Part shown: piece after piece, positions 22,201 through 33,600 of the stretch | Layout of the letters: every line of letters begins with the position of its first letter | Numbering within the stretch: the first letter of the stretch is position 1 | NCBI RefSeq assembly: GCF_963676685.1 | Contig: NC_092345.1 | Location: 31,085,585 to 31,149,584 of the forward strand | Reading direction: 5' to 3' | Source: Mytilus edulis | Taxonomy: Eukaryota; Mollusca; Bivalvia; Mytilida; Mytilidae | Length of the DNA: 64,000 bases | Made by a program: the position numbers and the translations under genes | Notes under the pieces: model-generated | Seen by the model: only the letters and a program-made list of their open reading frames with translations | What the model was told of the DNA's origin: nothing | The model's database searches: none

Positions 22201-22708
22201 TATTTAAATTATGAATCAAATATACTATAATTGTCCAACAACAGCATCACTACTTCCATATATATGTATGGTAACATTTCCTATAGATGCATTTTGAAAC
22301 ATTGAAAATTTGGAAGAGTTTTATGATCATTATTGCTCCATGTTTGTTGTACTATAGAATTATTCATAATTGTCAATGGCATTTGTTAGCAAGTACTAAA
22401 CTTTCCCACAAAAGTTCCCGTAAATTTTGTCGTCGTCATAAAATATATCTGACGTCACAATGGAAAAGTAAACAACCGATACCGGAAACACCGGAAGTAA
22501 CTTGCACGAGAGGCACTATTATGGGTTTTGTGCACGAGATGCAGCTGATATGGGTTATCAGCCCGGGTGGGAAATTATGGCTTGTGTACTTCCGCTCATT
22601 ACACATATGCAAAAGCTATCATATCAGTGCTAAGTATATGCTAATTATTGGTAAATCTGCAGATGCATATATACGTCAACGTTTATAATACGGTTGATAC
22701 GTCTTTAA

Positions 22709-23420
22709 GGTAGCACAATACAAAGATTTTGTCACTCCCAATCAGACAACTTTAAACTGATGTAATTCATTTCATCCTTCTTTATATTTTATAAATGAGA
22801 TACCAAAAGAAAGAAGAAAGATTAATCTTTCAAATTGTAATAATTTCATTATGACATAATTATTACATAATTAATTATTATGTAATTAGTTGCTATATTG
22901 TGATGTCCACACTTGAATGAATTTAGCTTCTTTGTTCTTCATAGCATCCAAAAATATTTTATTTATTCTTGTACAACACAGCTTGACCTCCAAAACTGTC
23001 TCAGATTTCCAAAAACATCAATAGAACAAATTTCATACCCAATTGAATTTAGTGGACTCTTATGAATTGATTTTGCAAACTTCATTGAAGATTTATGAGA
23101 GAATGAAATACAATAGGAAAAATCTGAGACACAGTTTTGGAGGTCAAACTGTGTTGTGCAAGAATCTATAAAATATTTTGGGATGCTATCAATAACAAAG
23201 AAGCTAAATTCATTCAAGTATAGACATCACAATATGGCAACTAATTACATAACAATTAATGATGTAATAATTATGTCATAATGAAATTATCACAATTTGA
23301 AAGATTAATCCTTCTTCTTTCTTTTGGTACCTCATTTATAAAATTTAAAGAAAGATAAGTGGAATTACATCAGTTTAAAAATGTCTGATTGGGGATGAAA
23401 AATCTTTGTATTGTGCTACC
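22709..23420. mobile_element. Foldback element with TTAA target duplication
   Basis: The ends GGTAGCACAATACAAAG are inverted on both sides, and the inverted arms run for about 300 bases each. TTAA lies immediately outside (22705-22708 and 23421-23424). The tandem copy at 24553-24556 has a single TTAA in the same context (GATACGTCTTTAAATGACCG), an empty site. No coding capacity, so non-autonomous; the TTAA target fits piggyBac- or Kolobok-type mobilisation. Confidence 0.85.
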
Positions 23421-23880
23421 TTAAATGACCGACCTCTAGTACCATGCATTATATGATGCTTTGATATTTGCAACTAAGCTACTTATACAAAAATATTGAA
23501 TACTTTTTGAGTTGAAGTACAGCCTTGTTTTAGACCCCAAATTGTGCTCAATCATTCATTTATATTACCATTCCACTCAATTGCTCTTACAACATCAGCA
23601 AATAAGTTTAAATGGCACACGGGAAAGGTTTACCAATGCTATTTAGATTTTTAATTAAAAACAATAGGATCCTATTAAACGGGACAGTTTTTTTTAAATC
23701 TACATAAAAAATATATAAATATATACATTCCGTAATTGTTTAGTTAATAAGTGTTAGCGTACTCAAATGATCAATATTAATAGCAGTACAACAAAACCAT
23801 TTTGCTCATCTTGCATTACGTGTTTAGATCATAACCAAGATACAAGCTAAAATAAAATAATTAAAGATATATAAATAAAA

Positions 23881-24045
23881 ACTAAAAAAGATGAAAATGT
23901 GAATATCGGTAGAGTTTTGAATAGAAATGGTATAAGGGGGTGTATCATGACTTATAGAAATACAACATATCGTGCATTCGAAAGGTCTTGTTATGACAAT
24001 GCAGGCTTTTCGTTGCCTTGGAGTTTTTGGAGGACTTTTATGTAA
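23881..24045 (+). other. Small unidentified open frame, copy 1
   Basis: An open segment of 54 codons ending ...CYDNAGFSLPWSFWRTFM-stop contains NIGRVLNRNGIRGC and an internal ATG 33 codons before the stop. It is repeated in the tandem copy with two amino-acid changes that I can see. Composition is protein-like, but no splice acceptor or homology is evident. It may be a chance frame in the duplicated segment. Confidence 0.2.
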
Positions 24046-24983
24046 GATATTTATCACTGCATATGATTGGAAGGGAAGGATGTGAACACCATGAACGAAA
24101 TATATGGTGTATTCAATTCTTAATTGTGAGAATTGCGGATTTTTAAAAAAATTAACTGTTTCAAATAAAATTGTGACAAACCTAACAAAATGCATAATGG
24201 TAATATATGGTTGATATGCCGGTTAAGAATATAATTTATATGGTTGATGGGTTGAGATCTGATCCGTTTTTCAGACACTTGACTACTTATACAAAATACT
24301 TCAAACGAGAAAACCAGCTGCCTGATTCATGACAAAACAATCAGCAAAAAAAATATACGACATATGTACGCAACTTATGATAAATAGTGAGTTATAAAGC
24401 CCTGACGTAGAAAGTTAACATGGGACTATGTTGTCACGACGACAGAAAAGAAAAACAAACTGGAAAAACCAGTCGAAAAGTTTACATAATGATTATTGGT
24501 AAATCTGCAAATGCATATATACGTCAACGTTTATAATACGGTTGATACGTCTTTAAATGACCGACCTCTAGTACCATGCATTATATGATGCTTTGATATC
24601 TGCAACTAAGCTACTACTACACAAATATTAAATACTTTTTGCGTTGAAGTACAGCCTTGTTTTAGACCCCAAATTGTGCTCAATCATTCATTTATATTAC
24701 CATTCCACTCCATTGCTCTTACAACATCAGCAAACAAGTTTAAATGGCACACGGGAAAGGTTTACCAATGATATTTAGATTTTTAAACAATTGGATCCTA
24801 TTTAACGGAATAGTTTTTTTTTTAAATCTACATAAAAAATAAATAAATATATACATTCCGTAATTGTTTTGTTCCATTAATCAGTGTTAGCGTACTCACA
24901 TGATCAATATTAATAGCAGTACAACAAAACCATTTTGCCCATCATGCATTACGTGTTTAGATCATAATAGTTATAAAAAGTAC

Positions 24984-25095
24984 CAGGATTATAATTTTAT
25001 ACGCCAGACGCGCGTTTCGTCTACATAAGACTCATCAGTGACGCTCAGATCAACATAAAAAAAAGCCAAATAAATACAAAGTTGAAGAGCATTGG
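24984..25095 (+). repeat. R4 fragment inserted in tandem copy 2
   Basis: Copy 1 reads GATCATAACCAAGATACAAG without interruption. Copy 2 has about 125 extra bases there, containing the R4 core CGCCAGACGCGCGTTTCGTC and ending GAAGAGCATTGG. It is a later insertion than the duplication, or a loss from copy 1. Confidence 0.65.
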
Positions 25096-25141
25096 CCAAG
25101 ATACAAGCTAAAATAAAATAATTAAAGATATATAAATAAAA

Positions 25142-25306
25142 ACTAAAAAAGATGAAAATGTGGATATCGGTAGAGTTTTGAATAGAAATGGTATAAGGGG
25201 GTGTATCATGACTTATAGAAATACAACATATCGTGCATTCGAAAGGTCTTGTTATGACAATACAGGCTTTTCGTTGCCTTGGAGTTTTTGGAGGACTTTT
25301 ATGTAA
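25142..25306 (+). other. Small unidentified open frame, copy 2
   Basis: This is the tandem-duplicate counterpart of the frame at 23881-24045, with the same length and stop. The differences I can read are N to D (…NVDIGRV…) and A to T (…DNTGFS…), both amino-acid changing, which argues against strong selection on it. Confidence 0.2.
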
Positions 25307-25909
25307 GATATTTATCACTGTATATGATTGGTAGGGAAGGATGTAAACGACATGAACGAAATTATGAGAATTGCGGATTTTCTAAAAAATTTAACTGTTT
25401 CAAATAAAATTGTGACAAACCTAACAAAATGCATAATGGTAATAAATGGTTGATATGCCGGTTAAGAATATAATTTATATGGTTGATGGGTTGAGATCTG
25501 ATCCGTTTTTCAGACATTTGACTACTTATGCAAAATACTTCAAACGAGAAAACAAGCTGCTTGATTCATGACAAAACAATCAGCAAAAAAAAATAATATA
25601 CGACATATAGCAACTAATGATAAACAGTGAGTTATAAAGCCCTGGCGTAGAAAGTTAACATGGGACTATGATGTCACGACGACAGATAAGAAAAAAAACC
25701 CTGGAAAAACCAGTCGAAAAGTTTAGAGTCATCATATCAACCCGATTTATGAAAAGAGATAAAGGCACCCAGTACCAATGAAAGAATACTACCAGTTACT
25801 GAAAGCTCTAGTTCAAAGTCCATAACTTTATATACATGTATGTATACAAACCATTCTATCCCATACGAACACGTGGTGATTTATGGTTGTGACGATAACT
25901 AATCTACAA

Positions 25910-26690
25910 CTATGGTGAATAGAATAGAGAATGGAAACTGGGAAAATAAGAGACACCAACCAGATAAAAGTGCAGACAACATCCCATTGCAACCAATTAA
26001 CAAAGCGAGAAAACCGCACACGGAGTCGGGCTACAGATAGCCTGCAATAATAATGCATACTTGTATATTTGTTGAAAGTTATACATTTGCCTACCACGGC
26101 TAACATCCATTTCTTTCGAACTCTAGTTGTCTCATTGAAAATCATATCACATCTACACATGTTCTTATGTCCATATAGTTCAGCGAAATGGACGCCACAC
26201 TGAACTCAGAAACATGAAAATTAATCAAGCTAATAAAAAAAAAACCCAAAAAAAACCTCAATAAAGTCTAATGGTTCCGGACTTTCAACAGACACAACGA
26301 TTGGACAGGGTGAAACATGTGTTGTCAGATTTCAAACGTCCCTATTACCTCTAGGCAATGTGTAATAACCAAACACACAGAGATACGCATAATAAAAAAA
26401 CTCTATTAAAAGAAGGCCAAGCCGGATGTTAGAATACATAACATAGAAACTAAACAAAATGGCAATGATCAACACAAATTATCAAAAGATAACTAGCAGA
26501 TAATGACATGCCAGCTCAAGACCTCAATTAAACTGATCGAAAGATTAGGTCTCCATCATCTGAAAATCAACCAAAATCCCTTATGTTAGAGATTTAATAG
26601 CATACCATCATGAAGATCATTAGAAGAACGGTCAACATAACCCGTATCATGCCAACAATGATTTTATGATACATTTGTTTGTTTCCGATG
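25910..26690. repeat. Diverged R3-family copy
   Basis: Contains GAGAATGGAAACTGGGAAAA, CAGATTTCAAACGTCCC, GAAGGCCAAGCCGGATGTTA, ATGACATGCCAGCTCAAGAC and CATAACCCGTATCATGCCAA in the same order as the R3 sequence at 20.2-20.9 kb, with many substitutions. It adjoins the left end of duplication unit A. Confidence 0.6.
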
Positions 26691-26799
26691 CAAAGACTAT
26701 ATGAGTGAATCCATATCATTTCTTAAAAATACCATCCTTAATGACGCGACAGCAGTTTAATAACTTAATCATTTGTTTGTAAATAAGTCTGTTTTAAGG

Positions 26800-27065
26800 T
26801 TTGGTTAGCGTTTGATGTGAATGATGTCATTTTTGTGCTTTGTACTGAATATTACCAAAACCAGATGGAATGTGATATAACCGAATGCGTGAGATCATGG
26901 GTGAACGTTTATTCATATTCACGAATGATTCATGATGTCCTTGTACAAAATATAAAGTTTAGTAAAAGTTAAACAATTTTGTGATATTGAAAATCTGAGT
27001 TAATAATTTTTTCATTAATAATTGTTAAAATCAAATTATTTGTTTCATATACGAGCAAATCGAAA
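26800..27065 (-). pseudogene. Retroelement C-terminal remnant, unit A
   Basis: On the minus strand the degenerate text VYETNNLILTIINEKIINSD and FQYHKIV corresponds to the better preserved segment at 48.8 kb (FDFNERNLCITGKILNQGFR, YHDLLKTF). It has a counterpart at the matching position in unit B (41.86-42.13 kb), so it predates the duplication. Confidence 0.4.
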
Positions 27066-27078
27066 ATGTTGAGATATA

Positions 27079-27499
27079 GAATGAAATTCAAAACAGTGTG
27101 GCTGTGGCCATTGATTGACACATTAAATTCATCCATTGACTGGGACAATTTACGTGAACGTTTGTCTATAACAACCACTGTTCACGACGTACCTACGATA
27201 GACATTTAAACTGTGGGGTCACCAAAGGTTTCTTAACGCCTTTAATTATAAAATAATTCGAAAAAATATATAATTGACATAAATCAAAAACATCGTGTTA
27301 TCTCTGATTACTTTTTTGAATTACTTTATTAAGCTTAAGGTGTTGAGAACCTTTGGTGACCCCATAGTTTAAGTGTCTTTAAAAAGTACATAGTGAGCAG
27401 TGGTCGTTACATACAAACGTTCACCTAAATTGTCCCAGTCAATGGATGAATTTAATGTGTCAATCAATGGCCACAGTCACCCTGTTTTGAATTTCATTC
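27079..27499. mobile_element. Foldback element, copy 2, with TA duplication and empty site
   Basis: 421 bases with inverted arms beginning GAATGAAATTCAAAACAGTG (left) and the mirror GAATTTCATTC at the right end. Outside are TA at 27077-27078 and 27500-27501. Unit B at 42084-42096 reads GAGATATATAAAC, exactly what unit A would read with the element and one TA removed. A 2-bp TA target suggests mobilisation by a Tc1/mariner-type transposase. It carries no protein. Confidence 0.88.
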
Positions 27500-27501
27500 T
27501 A

Positions 27502-27835
27502 TAAACATTATACGAAGATGCAAAGGTAACGTTACAAAACGGTCAACTAAAAATATCACCCCTTTTGTCGCAAATTTTAGTATTAAGATTCATGTTAGAA
27601 ATAAAGATGTAAGGATCCAATAGATTGCAGTGTTCTTTGTTAGTATCAGCTTTTTGAATGTAAATTCAACTAAAAAGTCTCTTTAGGATACACACTGAAA
27701 ACTCCATTATTGAGAACGTAAATATCATCAGCCTAATGTCTAAATCAGACGTGTTTATATTTTTATTGATTTAAGTCAATGATTGTTTTCATATAAAATA
27801 CAACAAAATTTACTTATTGTATTGTTTCTCTGTTT
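27502..27835. other. Unit A upstream flank between elements
   Basis: No gene. The end of this stretch aligns to unit B around 42.2-42.5 kb (AATGTCTAAATCAGACGTGT, TTTAAGTCAATGATTG). Confidence 0.5.
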
Positions 27836-27838
27836 TAA

Positions 27839-28740
27839 GGGCATACAATACAGTTTCGATATTGAAATTTTGATGATTTTTTTTGCAAAAAGACCATTTT
27901 TTACCTGATTAAATCAAATATCTAATAAAAAATATACCTTCATGTGCTACTTTTTTAGTAAAATGAGGTCGAAATTTCAGATATTTTCTCAAAATTCGAA
28001 TTTGTGGACGTATTTTTCTTTTCGATAGAAATGCATAACTTTTATATTTTAAAAGATAAACACAAGCTGTTTTTTGTTAAATTATTTGTAATTTCGGTTT
28101 TGTATAAGTTTTCCATAAATTTATGAAATTTTTTGTTTAGAAATAACTCAAATTTATCAAATGTTCATGAATGTAGAAAAAACGTCATTATTTGCTGTAT
28201 ATTTATCAATTTTAAAAAAACTCATTTCTGACTTTTTCATGAAAATTAGTACAGATAATCTTCATACGTAATCAAACCGAATGTCATTTTAAAATAGAGG
28301 GGTCCATGAACTCGTTTTCAAGGTAAATCAGTTTGAATGATGGAAATCAGTCGAAAAATGCATCTTTTCCCGATATGTCACCGTTTGACGTCGCGAAAAT
28401 AACATTCTAATGCAATTCGTTTGTAACGATAATTTTCATTAGACGTTGACAAGTATGTTGAAGGGATAAATTCCACGTACTACCAGTCCGTAACAAAGAA
28501 AGGCACCATTTTGAATTCCGATTTTTTTTGGTGTGTAATTTCTCAAAAAATAAACACGAAAGTCACATTTTGAGCCTCTAAATGTTCTTTCTGTCAAATT
28601 TGCTACGCATCGCTTGGTAAACTCAGTTTGCGACAGTAAAATCTACGTTTTACGAAGGGCAAGCTTAATATACAATACAGTTATCTCCTAATTTTACGTT
28701 AGCAACGTCATTAGCTCCCCTGTAACTGTATCGTATGCCC
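27839..28740. mobile_element. 902-bp element with TTAA target duplication
   Basis: The terminal inverted repeats are about 16-17 bp, GGGCATAC(A/G)ATACAGTT, flanked by TTAA at 27835-27838 and 28741-28744. Unit B lacks the element: CTGTTTCTTCATAA at 42.5 kb aligns without a gap to CTGTTTTAACATAA, the sequence of A with the element and one TTAA removed. No open frame of useful length, so non-autonomous. The TTAA target fits piggyBac- or Kolobok-like transposition. Confidence 0.82.
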
Positions 28741-29288
28741 TTAACATAAGGTTTTGATTGCTTGTTTTGTTTCCACTTGTCCTTGGGATGCATTAGTGTT
28801 TGATTAACTTATAGAGAATGATCAATACCGCCGTTTTACGTTTCCGCAATTTGGCACTACGTTTCCGCATAAGAATTTCTACGTTTCCGCATAAGAATTT
28901 CTACGTTTCCGCATAAGAATTTTTACGTTTCCGCATTTTTGTAGTACTCTTTTCCGCATTGTTTTTACATTGATTTTGTTAAAGGTTTTTTACGTTTCCG
29001 CATTTTCAATTTTAATGTATGCCTCGTCCGTTTGTGCTTGTAAACCTGGGGCGTGTTTGTTGTTCTTCGATGGTGTTTAGTGTTAAACGCTACTTAAACG
29101 CCTATTCTGTTATTCTGGCATAATTATTCGTCTTAATATGTCGCTAATGCCTATTTTTCGTTTTCAATTGTAAATTGATTGTTTGTTTGTTTGTTCCTAT
29201 TTTTAACGCCCAGTGACAAATATTTCACCGGAGTTCAAATCAGTGTGAAGTGGATGTAAGCAATCACAGGCAACCTTCAGGCCTTAAA

Positions 29289-29448
29289 CGGTGGCGGATC
29301 GAGCCATTTTAAAAAGGGGGGGGGGTCCCAACCCAGAGTAAAAGGGGGGGGGGGAGTTCCAACTATATGCTCCCATTCAAATGCATTGATCGGCCCAAAA
29401 AAGGGGGGGGTTCCAACCCCCGGAACCCCCTCCCTGGATCCGCCACTG
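29289..29448. mobile_element. Nested hAT-like MITE, 160 bp
   Basis: The ends GGTGGCGGATC (left) and AGTGGCGGATCC (right, read inward) are inverted. A 7-8 bp direct repeat, (G)CCTTAAA, lies at 29281-29288 and 29448-29455. The interior is dominated by long G and C runs. It lies wholly inside the 28829-30097 element and is therefore younger. Confidence 0.7.
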
Positions 29449-29589
29449 CCTTAAACAATGACAAACCTGATACTGTAAAGTTTTCTAGAAAGGCCCGACA
29501 TGAAAAGTGTGAAACAATTCAAAATACTAAACTAAATGTCAAATTATGCATAACAAAACATTTCACAAAATATCAAATATAAGTAGAGA

Positions 29590-29740
29590 CAAAGATTTGG
29601 GAGGATGTCAATGAGACAACTCTCCACAAGAGACCAAATCACACAGACATTTACAGCTATATGTCACCGTTCGGCCTTCAGTCATAAGCAAAGCCCATAC
29701 CACATAGTCGGCTAAGAAAGGCACCAAACTTCTTAAATAC
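29590..29740 (-). repeat. R1 fragment inside the 1.27-kb element
   Basis: Contains CAATGAGACAACTCTCCACA, GTCACCGTTCGGCCTTCA and GCAAAGCCCATACCACATAG. Confidence 0.65.
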
Positions 29741-30105
29741 CACAAGTTCAAATACCAAATGTCCAAAAAATAAATCAAAAATATGCAAAAGAATATAAAA
29801 GATATAACCAAATACGGAATTTAATGCATTTGGGGTGACTTTCCACATGGTGAATTTTGAAAAGTACTCACAATGTTAAATATGAATATAATATATATAT
29901 GTTGAAGGAATATAATCATAATAAAATTCAAACCAAGAAAAAGACTATAATAAAATAAAGTCTTATATATCATTATTAGTATTTTTTACAGGTAAAAATG
30001 CGGAAATGTAGTATCTAATTTTTTGGAAAAGTAATGCACAAAAATGCGGAAACGTAATACTGGACTTTTGCTAAAATTGCGGAAACGTAATACGCCCATC
30101 AATAC

Positions 30106-30697
30106 GATACTCTCTGACAGCCTTGACGATGCTTTTTTTTTTTATATTTACCAAGCTTTATATTTTTCATCTTAAAAGAAATAGAATTTTTTTAGTGTTT
30201 TTATTATAGTGATACCAGTTTCACCAAGCGTTACAGCTAAAATCTCGGTGGGAAGCATAATTAAAGTTGAAAAATCAAGAACAACAATAAAATCTCGATC
30301 ATAATTATTATGAAATATAAAAGATCAATGGCAATAATAATACTACTGATTTGGTATAGAGATTTTGAAAAAGAAAACAAATGGAATCAAAGGTTATATC
30401 TATATAGTACGTCTCTTTGATCTGACAGTTAAAAATATTAAAAGAGATAAAAAAAAAATATGTTTGGATGGTTTAATTGATAATTGATTTTTCCCCATGC
30501 TTTAAATTACACATTTTTCTAACAATATTATGTTACTATGTATTTTAATTGCATTGCTATTGAAATAATCGAACGTGTAAACAAAGGACACTTCAGAGTT
30601 TAAGTTGAGCATTATTTCTAGCTCTTTGCATACAATAAAAACTCGAAATTTAATACTAATACATTTGTTAAATGTTTTGTATGCTGATGAACATTTA
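30106..30697. other. Unit A upstream flank, no gene
   Basis: It aligns to unit B 42.58-43.11 kb (ATAGTGATACCAGTTTCA, TTTAATTGCATTGC, AGCTCTTTGCAT) and is ancestral flanking sequence of the FReD gene. Confidence 0.55.
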
Positions 30698-33600
30698 CAG
30701 CCCGTAACAGAGTAGTGATTGAATTCGCGTTTCTTTACCGTCAGAATAAGTTACGTTATCGACAAACTTATTTTAGAAGTGACATAATTTAATTTTCTTC
30801 ATCGACAAAATATTTCATGTCCAACGTGAAAGTTTTCATTGTTTAAGTCAAAGTTTTTTTTTAACACAGTAAAACATTTTATAATCAACCTCTGTCATTG
30901 GAATTTTCATTTTAACGGTTGTGGCACGGTTTGAAATGTTGAAGACAAAATTGCTCTATATCTTAAGTTATTGACGAATATTTGAAATTTAAACCTCTAT
31001 AAGATGTGATGTACGGCATTTCATTTTAGCATTGGTAATGATCCATATCTGACAGAGAAGAAATATTCATAATTCTCAGAAAGTTTTCATAAATATTGTT
31101 AGATACCACTAATTGTTCCAACAATCAAGACAACAGAGACAAACAGGGAAAAAAATATGAAAATGAAAAGATATGACTTAAGTGTTAGCATGTTCAGGGA
31201 GACGGAACTCAATTTACATGTATATTTATATATATTGGGAATTTATTTTTGTTTCCAAAATGAATTATAAGGTTATGTATAAGTGCCTCCGTTCACTGCA
31301 CAATTGTAAATTGTCTTCCTAAAGACCAGCAAAAATAAATGGCACAAGTTCACGTAGTCATAAAAAATGTCGTATAATTTACGTTATCAAACAAAAAATC
31401 AGAAATACGGAATATTATATGTGAATGGTTAGGAAATCCGTTTCCCCTACATGTTTTAAAATTCAAAGAAAAATGTTTTCCCTGATACAAACGTTTTAAG
31501 AACCAGCTTTGTGTAACCTATAGACAAATTCGACTGGATATAAGGAAGTTAATATGTTTACTCTGATTTGAAATTATCTTTTAGAAATATTTTTAGTAAT
31601 TGAGAACCTATGTTGTTTATGGGTAATAGGTGAAATGTTGCATGATCCCTCAAAATGACAGCAAGCGGAGTTTTCCGGACGATTTTCATTTGTACACTGC
31701 TAAAAACTGTCAGGTCCTGGCCATGGTATATTTTGGAGAAATTTTTTTTTTTACTGATTTTTACTAAAAAAAATATTATCTGTGTGTGCCATTGCACGTT
31801 ACTTTGTCATATTAAAAAAAATTCTCAACAAAATTTTCCGGTTTAAACTGTACTAGAAAAAAGTTTGGCATGTAAAACGGACGAAGACATATTCTAACAG
31901 AAGTACAAATACCAGTCCTCCCTTTTGTGTATATGTCGTGTTCAAGTTGCGATTTTGTACAGGTTATAACATGTACAAAAATATTGTACATGTTATAACT
32001 TGTATAATGCAAAAATACAGGTTATAACATGTACAAAAGTACCTCATACATGTTATAACCTGTACAAAATATTGCTTAAAAATGGTTTTAACTTGTACAA
32101 AATCGAAAAATAAGGATATTTTTCTATTATCGCAACAGATGATATTGACCTCAATAACATATTCATAACTTTTGTATTATTCCTTCATGTTAGTGTGTTT
32201 TCTCCTTTTTTGATACTGTAATGTCCAGGGGTCGGTAATATGAAGCATTCCTAAGACCTGTCATAAGATATATCTTAGGACATGTCTTATGATCCTCTTA
32301 TGACTACCTATGGACATATCTGTATTTAATGAATTATAATTGAGAGTGTCCACTTTGAAGGCAATAGTAAAATACTTTCTTTCTAGTTGACACTAAAAGA
32401 CATAAGAGGATAGCCAGGATAGATGTGTCTACAAATAAAATTGGGAATTGAAATGGGGTATGTGTCTAAAAGACAACAACCCGCCCATGGAGCAGACAAC
32501 ATCCAAAGGCAACAAATACATGCTTTCAAAGTAGAGGATATATATTTAAAACATCAAAATGACATTCGCCTCATGCAATGATCTTATAGTTTATAAACAA
32601 AAATTGAGTTATAAATTTACATATGTCATGCTGAAGGCCAAAAATGTAGAAGAGTAGATCCAAAGATATTAATAATGAAGCATGGTCCAATGAAAACGAT
32701 TTCAGCTCTCTCTTGCTTTTACAGAGTAAGCATATAAGACATTGTTTTAGTCTTTGCATGCTATAAAAACGAGAGGGAGGAGTATTTCTCAAAATTATTA
32801 GGAGTCGTTCTTAAATTTTATGGAAGAATTTAGTTACTATATAGTATCTAATGTAATTGTCATTGAGGAATGCAAGCTTTTAGTGAATAGTGTCACACTT
32901 ATTTAAGCCATGATGGACTGCATGAAACATATAATTACATGAAAACACATTTTGCCAACATAAGTCATGAAACATATATTTCTGAAACTTTGTGATCATT
33001 GTCCTCTACAGAAAAAGACACGTTCTGGCCTATTTATTGTTGTTCTTTAAGCATTGATGAATTTAAATGTATATTTTACTTCATTAAAATTTATTTTAAA
33101 TTTTGTACAAGTTAAAACCATTTTTAAGCAATATTTTGTACAGGTTGTAACATGTATGAGGTACTTTTGTACATGTTATAACTTGTATTTTTGCATTATA
33201 CAAGTTATAACATGTACAATATTTTTGTACATGTTATAACCTGTACAAAATCGCAACTTGTACACGACATATACATATGAGAAAACATTTCAAAGTTATT
33301 GATTGAATTCAAATCAATCAAACATACGGTACACATTGTAGTCCGAAAAAATAAAAGGACTTCATTCCTATCAAACACCTTTTTAATCGTTTACCAGTAT
33401 ATTTCTTTTAGTTTTGGGTAAAATTGTAAAGGAAATAATACCATCAAGACGTCTTTCCATAAATCTTTTTTTTCTGTTCTGACTTTGAAGAAATGACTAC
33501 TTTTCGCCAATCGAAATGGTGCATGGGCATATTTTGTTTCATATTATTAGAATTATTTTCAATATTATCGGTATTAAGCTTGATTATCGACACATGAAAG

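Larger units (their letters stand above)
21530..23440. repeat. Inverted-arm structure around 21.5-23.4 kb
   Basis: The segment 21530-21603 (GAGGTCGGTCATTTAAA, ACGTTGACGTATACGCATCTGCAG, broken here as GACGTATACGCATCTGCAG) recurs in reverse orientation at 22643-22708 plus 23421-23440. The right arm is interrupted by a 712-bp TTAA element. It looks like one element with roughly 74-bp inverted ends. A TGACGTCA palindrome lies inside at about 22450. Confidence 0.5.
22643..25724 (+). repeat. Tandem duplication of a 1.1-kb segment
   Basis: Copy 1 (22643-24489) and copy 2 (24490-25724) both begin ATTATTGGTAAATCTGC and end GGAAAAACCAGTCGAAAAGTTTA. They align over about 1.1 kb with small differences. 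Copy 1 has gained the 712-bp TTAA element; copy 2 has gained an R4 fragment. Each therefore shows the other's uninterrupted state. Confidence 0.85.
28829..30097. mobile_element. 1.27-kb element with 8-bp target duplication and TTTCCGC arrays
   Basis: Flanked by the 8-bp direct repeat ATCAATAC (28821-28828 and 30098-30105). Its ends are inverted: CGCCGTTTTACGTTTCCGC on the left and GGGCGTATTACGTTTCCGC read inward from the right. Each end carries several copies of TACGTTTCCGCA; on the left, three are separated by 22 bases. Unit B shows the empty site near 42.57 kb. Eight-bp duplications are made by hAT and P-type transposases. The interior holds an R1 copy and a nested MITE. Confidence 0.8.

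Noticed and set aside
22287..22688. 133-codon open frame on the plus strand
   Set aside because: It crosses several repeat pieces, including the inverted arm at 22643, has no recognisable domain, and its end is defined by a repeat shared with 21.5 and 24.5 kb.
23824..24195. 123-codon minus-strand frame also partly present at 24989-25318
   Set aside because: Shared text is explained by the tandem nucleotide duplication; hydrophobic, AT-driven composition with no domain.
19393..27178. Small conserved protein containing FKTVWLWPLIDTLNSSIDW seen four times
   Set aside because: All four occurrences are the arms of the foldback element at 19.5 and 27.1 kb, two per element in inverted orientation.
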